A DNA stretch of 64,000 nt from Oscillatoriaceae cyanobacterium Prado104. GTDB taxonomy: Bacteria > Cyanobacteriota > Cyanobacteriia > Cyanobacteriales > Microcoleaceae. Made by a program: the position numbers and the translations under genes. Below, one piece after another: positions 56,434 through 64,000 of the stretch. The notes under the pieces were generated by a model. It searched no databases and had not been told where the DNA came from. It worked only from the letters and a program-made list of their open reading frames with translations. The stretch's first letter is position 1, and every line of letters starts with the position of its first letter. Location of the stretch: the NCBI GenBank assembly GCA_025454405.1, contig JALOON010000010.1, forward strand, positions 82,983 through 146,982. Reading direction: 5' to 3'.

Positions 56434-57795
56434 CTAATTACTGTCGATCGCGACTTTCTCAGATAAAATAATTGAGGCTAATATCTGGGTATCTTCTCGA
56501 GCGGGCACTGCTTCCCGCCACGCTTTGATACCGCCTGAAAGCACAACCACATTCAGGCTAATATCCTTAATCTTATGAGTCTCGTTTCCCGGAACACCTT
56601 GGGAATAGCGAGCAATTTTTTCCAACTGTTTGTATGCTTTAACCGATCGCCCTCCTTTAGCACAATAAAGTACAATTATTGGCTGAGGTTGACTATTTTT
56701 TATATTAGCTTTGACAATGGATTGAACCTGCTTGATACCGAACCCCATCTCAATATCAATTAGCGGAACCAGCGGACTTTCACCGATGCGATCTTCTGCG
56801 TATTCTTCGGGCGATCGCACATCGATTAAGAGCGCTGGTTTCACCTTACCCTGCTGCAAGTCGGCAACAGTTACTTGTTTCGTATTTAAACTGGCGATAA
56901 AAGTTGGGATATCCATGCCATGAAATAGAGCAACTGCACTCAGAGAAGCCACACTCGTCAATCCAACACCCGCGATCGCCCTCAAAAGGCGAGAATAGCG
57001 ATTAATACCTTGTTTTGAATTTTTATTTAGCATTTTTTTGAAACTCCTTGAAAATGGATAGAATATTTGTCCGAAATATCCAGCAGGTATAGAATCAGAG
57101 ATTCCATATTTATGAGGCATTTTTTTGGCTGGCATATAGAGAGTGCCAAATAGCAAATCTAACAGCGGCAACTGAACGGCAAAGTTTTTGTTGTGGATTT
57201 CGGGAACTTTACTGTGATGCCAGTGATGAAATTGTGGCGTAGCTACGAACCATTTTAGGATGCCAAATTTGACTTTAATATTAGCATGAATTAAGAAAGC
57301 GATCGCCGCCGAATAAAGAGCGTAAACCACCAAACTCTCCTTGGTAAATCCCAACCAGTAAAGAGGCATAATTTTGCAAACCTGAGTCAATAGTTGCTCG
57401 CAGGGATGCACCCGTACTGCTGCTAACCAGTCCATGCGTTCGATGCTGTGATGGACTGCATGAAATTGCCAAAGCCAGGGTACTTCATGCAGCAGCCGAT
57501 GAACGATATAATATGCCAGATCGGAAACAATAATTGCTTCTATAAACTGCAACCATATCGGTTGAGAAGCTACTTTGCTTTGCAATTCCCGGTTGAGGAA
57601 ATTAGTCATCAGCGACAAAGTTACAGTCACAACAACAGCGCCCGATCGACCAATAAAGTGACCTGTAAAGAAATAGGTGGCATCGGTTGCCCATCCGAGA
57701 CGGAATATCTTTTGCTTGTGCAAGGAAAAGATTCTTTCGAGGGGAATGAAGATGCAAGCTAAGATGATGAACCCTTTGACTATTTCAGGTAACAT
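56434..57795 (-). CDS. Sterol desaturase/fatty-acid hydroxylase fused to rhodanese domain
   Basis: The 453-residue protein has an N-terminal membrane hydroxylase domain (about 1-250) with several helices and the histidine clusters of di-iron enzymes: YYIVHRLLHEV, WQFHAVHHS and FHHWHHSK. A short TM (about 288-312) leads to a C-terminal rhodanese domain (about 320-440): LLIDVRSPEEYAEDRIG and the active-site Cys378 in LYCAKGGRS. The histidines and cysteine are intact. The fusion could couple lipid hydroxylation with sulfur or redox chemistry, or simply sense it. I have not seen this pairing described as a known system. Confidence 0.85.
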   Translation of the reverse strand: MLPEIVKGFIILACIFIPLERIFSLHKQKIFRLGWATDATYFFTGHFIGRSGAVVVTVTLSLMTNFLNRELQSKVASQPIWLQFIEAIIVSDLAYYIVHRLLHEVPWLWQFHAVHHSIERMDWLAAVRVHPCEQLLTQVCKIMPLYWLGFTKESLVVYALYSAAIAFLIHANIKVKFGILKWFVATPQFHHWHHSKVPEIHNKNFAVQLPLLDLLFGTLYMPAKKMPHKYGISDSIPAGYFGQIFYPFSRSFKKMLNKNSKQGINRYSRLLRAIAGVGLTSVASLSAVALFHGMDIPTFIASLNTKQVTVADLQQGKVKPALLIDVRSPEEYAEDRIGESPLVPLIDIEMGFGIKQVQSIVKANIKNSQPQPIIVLYCAKGGRSVKAYKQLEKIARYSQGVPGNETHKIKDISLNVVVLSGGIKAWREAVPAREDTQILASIILSEKVAIDSN

Positions 57796-57818
57796 GAGAT
57801 TATGATAAATGTCGATAT

Positions 57819-59222
57819 TTACTCAGGCACTTCACTACTACCAGCAGCACAGACAGGAACATGATTCTGAACGATAGGATTAGCTGGTTGGATCTTCCCA
57901 GGGGAATTTGCTACACACAGAATGGATACAGTAGTCTTGTCTTTGTTAGCTATTTGGGAAACAGGGACTAAAATCCTTTTATTAGCTGCTGAAGAAACAG
58001 GTACTGAAAATACAGCCCCGACATAGCTATGAAAATAGTTGCTGCGGGATACCCCATAACTAAACGCAGCATTTTCTGTAGCGCTAATTGAATATTTATA
58101 GTTGGTTGTCTGCTTGTTACCGGGAACCAGGGAATTGATGGAATTGGAAAATCCACCGCTACTTTGAAAACGAAATTCCTGACTGGAGTTCAGTAAGCCA
58201 ACATATTGATGAGCTTCTGATTTTGTACCAGCAGCGCAGACAGGAACACCATTCTGAAGGATCGGGTTAGGCGGTTGGGTAGGTGCTTGCTTATTCCTAG
58301 AAGGATTTGCTGCACACAGAATGGATACAGTAGTCATGTCATTGTTAGATGCTGGGGAAACAGGTACTAAAAATACAGCCCCGACATAGCTAGGAAGATT
58401 TTTATTGACCGCATAACTAAACGCAGCATTTTTTGTAGCCCCGATCGAATAGTTATAGTTTCTAGAATTGGTTATGTCAGTTTCAATGTCGAAACCCAGG
58501 GCATCAAGGGAATTGGAAAATGCACCATTGTCGGCGTATTTTGCTTGTTGGGCGCGATTCATTGAGTCAATATATTGCCTAGCTCGTGCCGGCCTCGTTA
58601 CAGTGCCACAAAACATAAAAGAAGGGAGGACTATCGCAGCAAGGTTCCCAAGTATCATGCCAACAACAGTGATTTTCAGCAAAGTTTTTACCCCTGGGAT
58701 TTCCAGTAAATTTCCTACCCCAGAAGTGATTTTTAGTAAAATTTCTACCCCAAATTTGCGTTTTTTGTTGGAAGGAATGTTTTTTGCTGAATATGGCAGT
58801 CGTTTGTTGAGTGCATCGAATTTAGGATTTGGCTTAACCTGCACAGTTGTTCTTGATGCCAGTCGTTTGTTGAGTGCATCGATTTGAGGATTTGGCTTAA
58901 CCTGCACAGTTGTTGTCGATGCTGCTGGTTTTTTGAGTGAATCAAGTTGAGGCTTTTTCTTAGCCTGCATGGTTGTTGTCGATGCTGTTCTTTTGTTGAG
59001 TGCATCGAGTTGAGGATTTTTCTTAGCCTGCACAGTTGTTGTCGATGCTGCTTGTTTGTTTATTGCATCGAGTTGAGGATTTTTCTGAACCTGCTCGATC
59101 GTTGTCGATGCTGTTTGTTTGTTGAGTACATCGAGTTGAGGTTTTATTTTAAGCTGTATGGTTGTTGTCGATGCTGTTTGTTTGTTGCGGACATCGAGTT
59201 GAGGTTTTGTTTTAAGCTGCAC
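57819..59222 (-). CDS. Pilin-like protein with seven 21-residue repeats and two Pilin_GH domains
   Basis: The 467-residue protein has three parts. Residues 2-148 are seven tandem 21-residue units of the type QAKKNPQLDALNKRTASTTT, encoded by 63-bp DNA repeats. One membrane helix is at about 178-202 (LKITVVGMILGNLAAIVLPSF). Two tandem pilin-like (Pilin_GH) soluble domains follow at about 208-315 and 322-455, each with a YIDSMNRAQQAKY or YVGLLNSSQEFRF helix, NYKYSISATENAAFSYGV-type sequence and paired cysteines. No class III (GFTLIE) leader is present, so normal pilin processing is unlikely. The GTG start has GGAG seven bases upstream. A one-domain relative lies at 63072. Confidence 0.82.
   Translation of the reverse strand: MQLKTKPQLDVRNKQTASTTTIQLKIKPQLDVLNKQTASTTIEQVQKNPQLDAINKQAASTTTVQAKKNPQLDALNKRTASTTTMQAKKKPQLDSLKKPAASTTTVQVKPNPQIDALNKRLASRTTVQVKPNPKFDALNKRLPYSAKNIPSNKKRKFGVEILLKITSGVGNLLEIPGVKTLLKITVVGMILGNLAAIVLPSFMFCGTVTRPARARQYIDSMNRAQQAKYADNGAFSNSLDALGFDIETDITNSRNYNYSIGATKNAAFSYAVNKNLPSYVGAVFLVPVSPASNNDMTTVSILCAANPSRNKQAPTQPPNPILQNGVPVCAAGTKSEAHQYVGLLNSSQEFRFQSSGGFSNSINSLVPGNKQTTNYKYSISATENAAFSYGVSRSNYFHSYVGAVFSVPVSSAANKRILVPVSQIANKDKTTVSILCVANSPGKIQPANPIVQNHVPVCAAGSSEVPE
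58780..59220. repeat. 63-bp tandem repeats in the pilin-like gene
   Basis: Seven copies encode the 21-residue units above. The last copies differ most. The copy number may vary between strains. Confidence 0.85.
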
Positions 59223-59648
59223 GATCGTTCTCCAAATGTGTTAGCAGAGTAGTTTTCCAGCAATTGACATATTCGCTGGTGCAAACGCATGGGGATTCTA
59301 AAGTCAAACAGCGATCGCAGGTTTAGCCTGTCTAACATCGCCCAATCTAACAATCGATGCCAAGAAAAACAAGCAAGTTATTTTTAGCATCATCCCGTCC
59401 ATTGAATGCGCTGGGGTTGGCAAACTTCGCATACTGCGCCTTGCTTCTACCGTATTTCTATTAAATCAGGTGGCTATTTGAGAACGCGAGTGAGTTCTCA
59501 TCGACTTCTCATCGACTTTTCATTACTCACTTCCCGACAGAGTGCGATATATAGCGGTTCTCGATCGAGTGACGTACAGAAAACTTGTCCGCAAGCCCCA
59601 TACCCCATGCCCTATGCTTCAGTAATTACCTCTCATCTTTTTCTCGCT
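59223..59648. promoter_or_regulatory. Conserved upstream region with 11-bp direct repeats, copy A
   Basis: Read on the minus strand (59530 to 59451), AAAGTCGATGA, GAAGTCGATGA, GAACTCACTCG and CTCAAATAGCCACCTGATTT align with the region at 62776-62866 upstream of the other pilin-like gene. It begins about 230 bases before the GTG start. It probably contains the promoter of the pilin-like gene. Confidence 0.65.
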
Positions 59649-60674
59649 TTACTGCTTTTGTCTGACCCTCTGAATTATATTGATGGTAATGCTAGCATTT
59701 TCTCGATCGCCGACTTCTTGAAATAGCACTAAAGCTTGTTCTAGCGATTCCAGCGCTTTTTGATACTGCCCCTGAGAGTTATAAACAGAACCAATGTAGT
59801 CAAGCATTATGCCTTCTCCCTGGCAATTGCTTAATTTGCGAAAAATAACTAAACTTTGCTGGTAAGCTTCTAAGGCTCGATCGTACTGTTTCTGGTAGTA
59901 ATAAATTTGTCCGATGTTTCCCAGCACTATTGCACTGCTCTGGCTGTTGTTAATTTGTCGGAAAATTTCCAATGCTTGCTGTTGGAAATTTAGAGCTTTT
60001 GGCAAATCTAACGCTTCATCTTTTGGCTCGATATTCGCTTGCACTTCTCGGAGCATTGGGTAACTTTTTAAACTCGTATTTTTTAGCAATCTGAAAGAAT
60101 TTAAAAAGCGATCGCTGTCTGGCGTAAAATTTGTAGATGTCACTACCATTAGCAAATACAATCGAGGCTCCACCCAGTACATCCGGGCTTTAATACGCAG
60201 GCCATTAGTACCTTCTATCTCAAGTTCTCTACCCTGGTATTCGTTGAGTGTCAGATTACTTTCTTTGATTAGCCGACCCCCTTTGACTGCGGCATCCCGT
60301 GCGGCATTAAACATCCCATCAATTTGATTGAGATTTAACTGATTGCTAAAAGTAGGAAGATCTGTATAGCTAATATAATAGACAAGGTTTCCATCTTCCA
60401 TTTCCAGTAAAAATTCGCGCTCTTCACCTGAATTATCCTGAGGGTTTGCAGGTTTTATTGTCTCAGTTGGTTTTCCCGGCATTAAAACACTGAAACCACC
60501 GCGATCGGAAACGAATTCCTGCCATGTTTCCGCTTCAGACGCCAATTTTTGAGGAGTTTGTGCCTGCACTGCTAGAGGTTCTATGCAAGAGGCAAAAGGC
60601 AGTAGAGGTCCAATTAAAGAGATAAGTAAAGTTGCGCCGATCGCGTTAATATGTTGAGTTCTAGTGCGGTGCAT
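59649..60674 (-). CDS. Exported TPR protein with a lipoprotein-like domain
   Basis: The 341-residue protein has a signal peptide (INAIGATLLISLIGPLLPFASC; a cysteine at residue 30 could be a lipid site). A domain follows at about residues 45-205 with FSVLMPGKPTETIKP, GNLVYYISYTDLP and a two-layer beta pattern typical of the PsbP-like or DUF fold. TPR motifs occupy about 230-335 (VLGNIGQIYYYQKQYDRALEAYQQSLVIF). TPR suggests partner binding at the surface. It lies between the two pilin-like loci and may serve the same system. Confidence 0.82.
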   Translation of the reverse strand: MHRTRTQHINAIGATLLISLIGPLLPFASCIEPLAVQAQTPQKLASEAETWQEFVSDRGGFSVLMPGKPTETIKPANPQDNSGEEREFLLEMEDGNLVYYISYTDLPTFSNQLNLNQIDGMFNAARDAAVKGGRLIKESNLTLNEYQGRELEIEGTNGLRIKARMYWVEPRLYLLMVVTSTNFTPDSDRFLNSFRLLKNTSLKSYPMLREVQANIEPKDEALDLPKALNFQQQALEIFRQINNSQSSAIVLGNIGQIYYYQKQYDRALEAYQQSLVIFRKLSNCQGEGIMLDYIGSVYNSQGQYQKALESLEQALVLFQEVGDRENASITINIIQRVRQKQ

Positions 60675-60923
60675 AGATTTTTACTTAAATATTGTTGTTC
60701 AATAGCATAGCCTCTATCTTAAAAATCCGTGCATTTTTTTATAAAAATTCGCGATCGCTCAAAAAATGTAAATTAAGGCTGCCCGATCCGGGCGCGAAAA
60801 TATTCCTCATAAAATAGCAAATTGAGTTACTTAGAGAGCGAGATTTGCACTGTATTGGAGTTATCGCGGCGTTAGAAAGCGGTTTTCTGGCCGAGACTTT
60901 GCAATCAACCTTATATTTTTAGT

Positions 60924-60939
60924 CAGAAACCCGGTTTCT
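60924..60939. repeat. AGAAACCCGGTTTCT repeat
   Basis: Short palindrome of the AACCGGGTTT family, just before the stop of the HTH/AAA gene. Confidence 0.6.
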
Positions 60940-60945
60940 CTGGGC

Positions 60946-62727
60946 TTATAGCCGATCGCGAAAATATTCTTCATACAATCTACATCTCGGAATACAATCA
61001 TTTCCCTCCAATTTCACCAACCCCATACTATTTAATTTAAACCCCAATTCTGACTGCAATCTAACTGGCTGGGAAACACTCACAACCTCTCTCATCGCCT
61101 CCATTAATTCCGCATATTTCTCTAAATTCCACAGATGCCGCCGCAAATGATCGCTGTAAATTCCAGCTTCAGTTACCGCGGATTTCACTAAACTATTTAA
61201 AGTCACGTCTTGACGCACGATGTGATATATTCCCAGCCGCACTAAATAGGGATGCCCTCCCACTAAAGCCATCAATTCTGCAACTTCATTGGTACTCCAA
61301 TTCAATCCGTGCCGCTTTGCCAACTCTTGCACCTGCTGCACGTTAAATTCCGGCAATTCGATCGGCAATCCCACATTAAACGGCGATTTATTCATATCCA
61401 GCGGAATGTATACTTCCGTCGAATGCACCACGATCGATCGAAATTTTTTCCAAATATCTCGCCGTTTTGCTTCTTCGTGCAAAGCGCGCAATAACCCAAA
61501 AAAATCATCGGCAATTTCCGGCGATTCAAACAGGCGATCGCACTCATCTAAACCCAATGTCAAAGGTGGTGAGGAATCTGACAGCAAATACTGTTCAAAG
61601 AAAGCTTTGCAACACTGATTGCTGCCAATTAAATCTGCTAATTCCCAGCACTTAGGTAACTGTTCCAGCATTCCCAACTCTTGACCGATGCTAGCACAAA
61701 ACCACTGCAAAAATGTATTTGAATTAGCGAAAACTCTCCTATTTGCTAGTTGAAAACTCAGCGCTACTGTCCGAGAACCTTGTTGTTCTGCATGGTGCAA
61801 AATCCTTGCCATTAAAGAAGTTTTGCCCATCTGTCTGGGTGCTTTAATCCGAATCAGCGCGCCCGGTTGGACGATGGTTTCGTAACAGCGAGATTCGATC
61901 GGAGGGCGATCGATATAAAAACAAGAAGCTAAATCTACTTGTCCTCCCGGCAATTCGGGTGCTGCTGCTGGTTGGGGTGGAATTATCGAATTTTTTGTGC
62001 TAGGAATTTCGCTCAAATTGACAGCTAATTCATGGTCTGCATTTAAGGATGTGCGACCTTCTTTAACTACGGTCAAAATTTCTGAAATTAACTTTTGTGA
62101 GTCGGCAGCAGAGCGCCATTGCCAGGACGTAACTCCTGCTAAATAATGCAATAAATCGAAAGGAAATGGTGCATTTAATTCAATGCAAATTGGTAATATC
62201 GCTGGTTTGTTATTAGTTAAACTGTGCAATTCTTTGGCTAGCTGTACTTGTTCTAATATCATTTCGCTAGCGGCAGATTCTGCGGAAATCGGTAACAGCA
62301 AATAATCGCAAAGCTTTAAATATGAGTTATCTTTGCTGCTGTTGTTAACTAAAAAGACTTCATGGCTAGCAGCAGTCAAAGCTTGGTGCAATTCTTGGAT
62401 CGGGATGCGATCGGGGTTCGATCGCGCGTTAGCAAAGCCCTCGAAGACGATCGCAATTTTGGCTATTTTAGGTGCGATCGACTGTATTTCTACTGATTCG
62501 CATTGAGTTTCAAAATCAGCGATATCGCGCCATTCCTGGCCCAAGCCGCGACAAATTTCGATGAAATTGGCATAATCTACGGGTTTGCCATTTAGGAAAT
62601 GACTGACAGTAGATTGGGCGATCCCTAAATCCTCAGCCAGGATTTTTTGACTGGGAAAGCCATTTCTCAGCAGAGACGATTTAACTGCGGGAATGTACTG
62701 GAGACGCAGCCTGAGCGATCGAGGCAT
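60946..62727 (-). CDS. HTH / TIR-like / AAA (AAA_35-type) STAND ATPase
   Basis: The 593-residue protein has an N-terminal helix-turn-helix (about 20-62; ILAEDLGIAQSTVSHFLNGKPV). Next is a TIR-like alpha/beta domain (about 88-222; IAKIAIVFEGFAN to DYLLLPISAESAASEMILEQ). A STAND-like AAA domain (about 260-593) has Walker A APRQMGKTSLM at 296-306, Walker B TLGLDECDRL at 390-399 and GGHPYLVRLGIYHIV near the end. The HTH implies binding to DNA, and the TIR-like part may be an NAD-cleaving or adaptor effector. It is divergent from the pilin-like gene at 63072 and starts 49 bases from the 11-bp repeats, making autoregulation likely. The combination recalls stress-triggered regulators or defence proteins. 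Confidence 0.85.
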   Translation of the reverse strand: MPRSLRLRLQYIPAVKSSLLRNGFPSQKILAEDLGIAQSTVSHFLNGKPVDYANFIEICRGLGQEWRDIADFETQCESVEIQSIAPKIAKIAIVFEGFANARSNPDRIPIQELHQALTAASHEVFLVNNSSKDNSYLKLCDYLLLPISAESAASEMILEQVQLAKELHSLTNNKPAILPICIELNAPFPFDLLHYLAGVTSWQWRSAADSQKLISEILTVVKEGRTSLNADHELAVNLSEIPSTKNSIIPPQPAAAPELPGGQVDLASCFYIDRPPIESRCYETIVQPGALIRIKAPRQMGKTSLMARILHHAEQQGSRTVALSFQLANRRVFANSNTFLQWFCASIGQELGMLEQLPKCWELADLIGSNQCCKAFFEQYLLSDSSPPLTLGLDECDRLFESPEIADDFFGLLRALHEEAKRRDIWKKFRSIVVHSTEVYIPLDMNKSPFNVGLPIELPEFNVQQVQELAKRHGLNWSTNEVAELMALVGGHPYLVRLGIYHIVRQDVTLNSLVKSAVTEAGIYSDHLRRHLWNLEKYAELMEAMREVVSVSQPVRLQSELGFKLNSMGLVKLEGNDCIPRCRLYEEYFRDRL

Positions 62728-62775
62728 TGCTTATAACATCGAGACACTAAAACCATGATAAATGCCTCTTGTCCG

Positions 62776-62866
62776 AAAGTCGATAAAAAGTCGATGAAAA
62801 GTCAATGAATTTTCAAATAACTCACTCACCAACTCAAATAGCGGCCTGATTAGATAAGAAATAATA
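62776..62866 (+). promoter_or_regulatory. Conserved upstream region with 11-bp direct repeats, copy B
   Basis: AAAGTCGAT at 62776-62784 and 62787-62795, and AAAGTCAAT at 62798-62806, are spaced 11 bases apart. They are followed by AACTCACTCACC and CTCAAATAGCGGCCTGATTA. Copy A is in the same orientation relative to its pilin-like gene. It is a candidate operator for the divergent HTH protein. Confidence 0.65.
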
Positions 62867-62900
62867 AGGTTCGATCGCATCAAAACGAGGTGAACGCATT

Positions 62901-63038
62901 ATGTATTCTCTCCTAATTTGGTCGCTGGCGTCAGCTATTAATCAAGCAAGTTTTGCCTTGACACCGCCGGTGTTGTTGTTGGGAGTTGTCATGAGTGCGA
63001 TCGATCTATTAATTCTCACAACTCACCCGCCAAGATAA
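62901..63038 (+). CDS. Small hydrophobic protein (45 residues)
   Basis: The frame is MYSLLIWSLASAINQASF, then a hydrophobic segment with LTPPVLLLGVVMSAIDLLI, ending THPPR. Two short hydrophobic segments could cross the membrane. GAGG is about 12 bases upstream. It lies 33 bases before the pilin-like gene and could be cotranscribed with it. No family was recognised. Confidence 0.45.
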   Translation: MYSLLIWSLASAINQASFALTPPVLLLGVVMSAIDLLILTTHPPR

Positions 63039-63071
63039 AGTTGCGATCGCAAACATAGAGGCAAAAATACC

Positions 63072-63713
63072 ATGCGTCAACAAAAGTCTAAGTCAAATAG
63101 TATTTTACGCCAGGTTTTTAGCATTTTACTCAAGGTTAGTGGATACTCATTGCTTGCCTTCATTGGATTAATTGTCGTGCCTAACCTGTTGATCGTGTTG
63201 CTCTTGGTGCCATTAGATTTTTCTTTTGGATTTAAGGATAAGCAAGTTGAGATATTCGTAGAGTTATTGCCGAGTTGGGCAAGAAAGGCTAAGCAGTCAG
63301 AAGCCAAACAGTATGTTGGTTCAATGAACAAAGCCCAGCAAGCTTATTTTGCAGAAAACCCTACTTTTGCCACTTCTGTTGATGCTTTAAAACTTGGCAT
63401 TAAAACAGAAACAACAAACTACAAATATTCAACTCGTGCCACTCAAACAGCAGCATTTAATTATGCAGTTGCCAAGGACAAGACTCTTAAAAATTATGTC
63501 GGAGGTGTTTTTCTGGTTCCTGCGCAAAAATTAGACACAAACACCCGTCGAGATGAAATGATGACTGTAACCATACTTTGCCAAACTGAAAAGCGCCCTT
63601 TCTTTATAGTTAAACTAACAGATGATTTAAATAAGCCAGCGGAACCAATTTATCAAAATGGTCAGGTTATTTGCGGCAAAGGTAGGGGTAAAGCCGAGAT
63701 ACGCGCAAAATAG
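63072..63713 (+). CDS. Pilin-like (Pilin_GH) protein
   Basis: The 213-residue protein has one N-terminal hydrophobic helix (about 15-52; ILLKVSGYSLLAFIGLIVVPNLLIVLLLV) and one pilin-like domain (about 75-210) with KQYVGSMNKAQQAYFAENPTF, NYKYSTRATQTAAFNYAVAKD and paired cysteines (TILCQT, VICGKG). As in the double-domain relative at 57819, no GFTLIE leader exists, so processing by prepilin peptidase is doubtful. It probably forms a membrane-tethered surface protein. The conserved region at 62776-62866 lies upstream. Confidence 0.83.
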   Translation: MRQQKSKSNSILRQVFSILLKVSGYSLLAFIGLIVVPNLLIVLLLVPLDFSFGFKDKQVEIFVELLPSWARKAKQSEAKQYVGSMNKAQQAYFAENPTFATSVDALKLGIKTETTNYKYSTRATQTAAFNYAVAKDKTLKNYVGGVFLVPAQKLDTNTRRDEMMTVTILCQTEKRPFFIVKLTDDLNKPAEPIYQNGQVICGKGRGKAEIRAK

Positions 63714-63858
63714 GACACGACGTAAAGTTTTGTAACAAGACCAGCTTTTCAATGTCCGTTCCACCTACGGAAGTTGCCAACACTCAGTCGGCGAAGGCAC
63801 AGTAGTAATACTACTCTATTTACAGCGTGAAAAAAATTCAAAAAGTATATTTTTTTGT
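63714..63858. other. Short spacer
   Basis: Convergent spacer with no gene. A/T-rich sequence near 63832-63856 could include a terminator. Confidence 0.4.
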
Positions 63859-64000
63859 CTAGTTATCTGACAGCAAATGATGAGATTTATTTTCAGAATT
63901 CGCCAAAATATTCAAAGCCTTATGTGCAACTTCTTGGGCGCGAAGCGAAGTGACTTTTTGATACCGCAATGTAGTCTGAATATTTTCATGACCCATCAGA
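63859..64000 (-). CDS. Tyrosine recombinase/integrase, C-terminal part
   Basis: The last 47 residues of a gene that runs off the right edge. LMGHENIQTTLRYQKV contains the His of the catalytic set and the tyrosine nucleophile of phage-type integrases (LMGHxxxxTTxRY). The tail is HKALNILANSENKSHHLL. It marks a mobile or integrated region beyond the window. Confidence 0.85.
   Translation of the reverse strand, partial: LMGHENIQTTLRYQKVTSLRAQEVAHKALNILANSENKSHHLLSDN

Noticed and set aside
58780..59220. 63-bp tandem repeats as a CRISPR array
   Set aside because: They are continuous coding repeats with no distinct spacers, and no cas genes are nearby.

Overview
The window comes from a filamentous, Oscillatoriales-type cyanobacterium, probably close to Microcoleus, Oscillatoria or Phormidium; the genus is inferred. 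Three things support this. HIP1 octamers (GCGATCGC) and GATCG-rich words are everywhere. Cyanobacterial protein types recur: COP23, trypsin-TPR, PsbP-like Ser/Thr kinase, Pilin_GH-like proteins, a CbiG-CobJ fusion, a vMAP-type NB-ARC protein and Uma2. Intergenic space is crowded with short palindromic repeats. I found no rRNA, tRNA, CRISPR array or complete transposase gene. About 53 protein genes are supported, two of them cut by the window edges. Layout: 1-9 kb holds a partial CBS/PAS/GAF sensor, an SH3 protein, a cell-wall amidase, a PstS-like lipoprotein and a sensor histidine kinase. 9-17 kb is a cobalamin region with a CobN/ChlH-type chelatase subunit, CbiG-CobJ and a CobK/CbiJ reductase, plus a retropepsin-like protease. 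17-25.6 kb has membrane proteins, a DUF433 antitoxin-like gene with a broken partner, a methyltransferase, a GT-C-like membrane protein, an SMP-30 protein and an NB-ARC ATPase. 25.7-34.2 kb is rich in exported or signalling proteins: a Sec/Tat secreted pair, trypsin-TPR, COP23, Ser/Thr kinase, Uma2 and M48 protease. 34.5-49.5 kb is mostly metabolic: proA, queC, sppA, fni, frmA plus S-formylglutathione hydrolase (formaldehyde detoxification) and ilvE. It is interrupted by a PIN toxin/antitoxin pair, a repeat-rich protein, a nucleotidyltransferase and a GNAT enzyme. 49.6-57.8 kb has a DUF4142 protein, a Gly/Thr-repeat exported protein, a PAS-CRP regulator, ChaB, a methyltransferase and a membrane hydroxylase-rhodanese fusion. 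The 57.8-63.7 kb region is the most unusual. Two paralogous pilin-like genes share a conserved upstream region containing 11-bp direct repeats. Between them lie a TPR protein and a divergent HTH/TIR-like/AAA STAND-type ATPase whose own promoter overlaps one copy of those repeats. I propose this as a regulated surface-protein or conflict module. A tyrosine recombinase C-terminus runs off the right edge just beyond it. Intergenic DNA carries at least ten families of short inverted repeats. They include a 203-bp MITE-like element with perfect 17-bp ends and a 9-bp target duplication, a two-hairpin element found just downstream of two unrelated genes in the same orientation, and repeats that have been inserted in frame into two essential-type genes.
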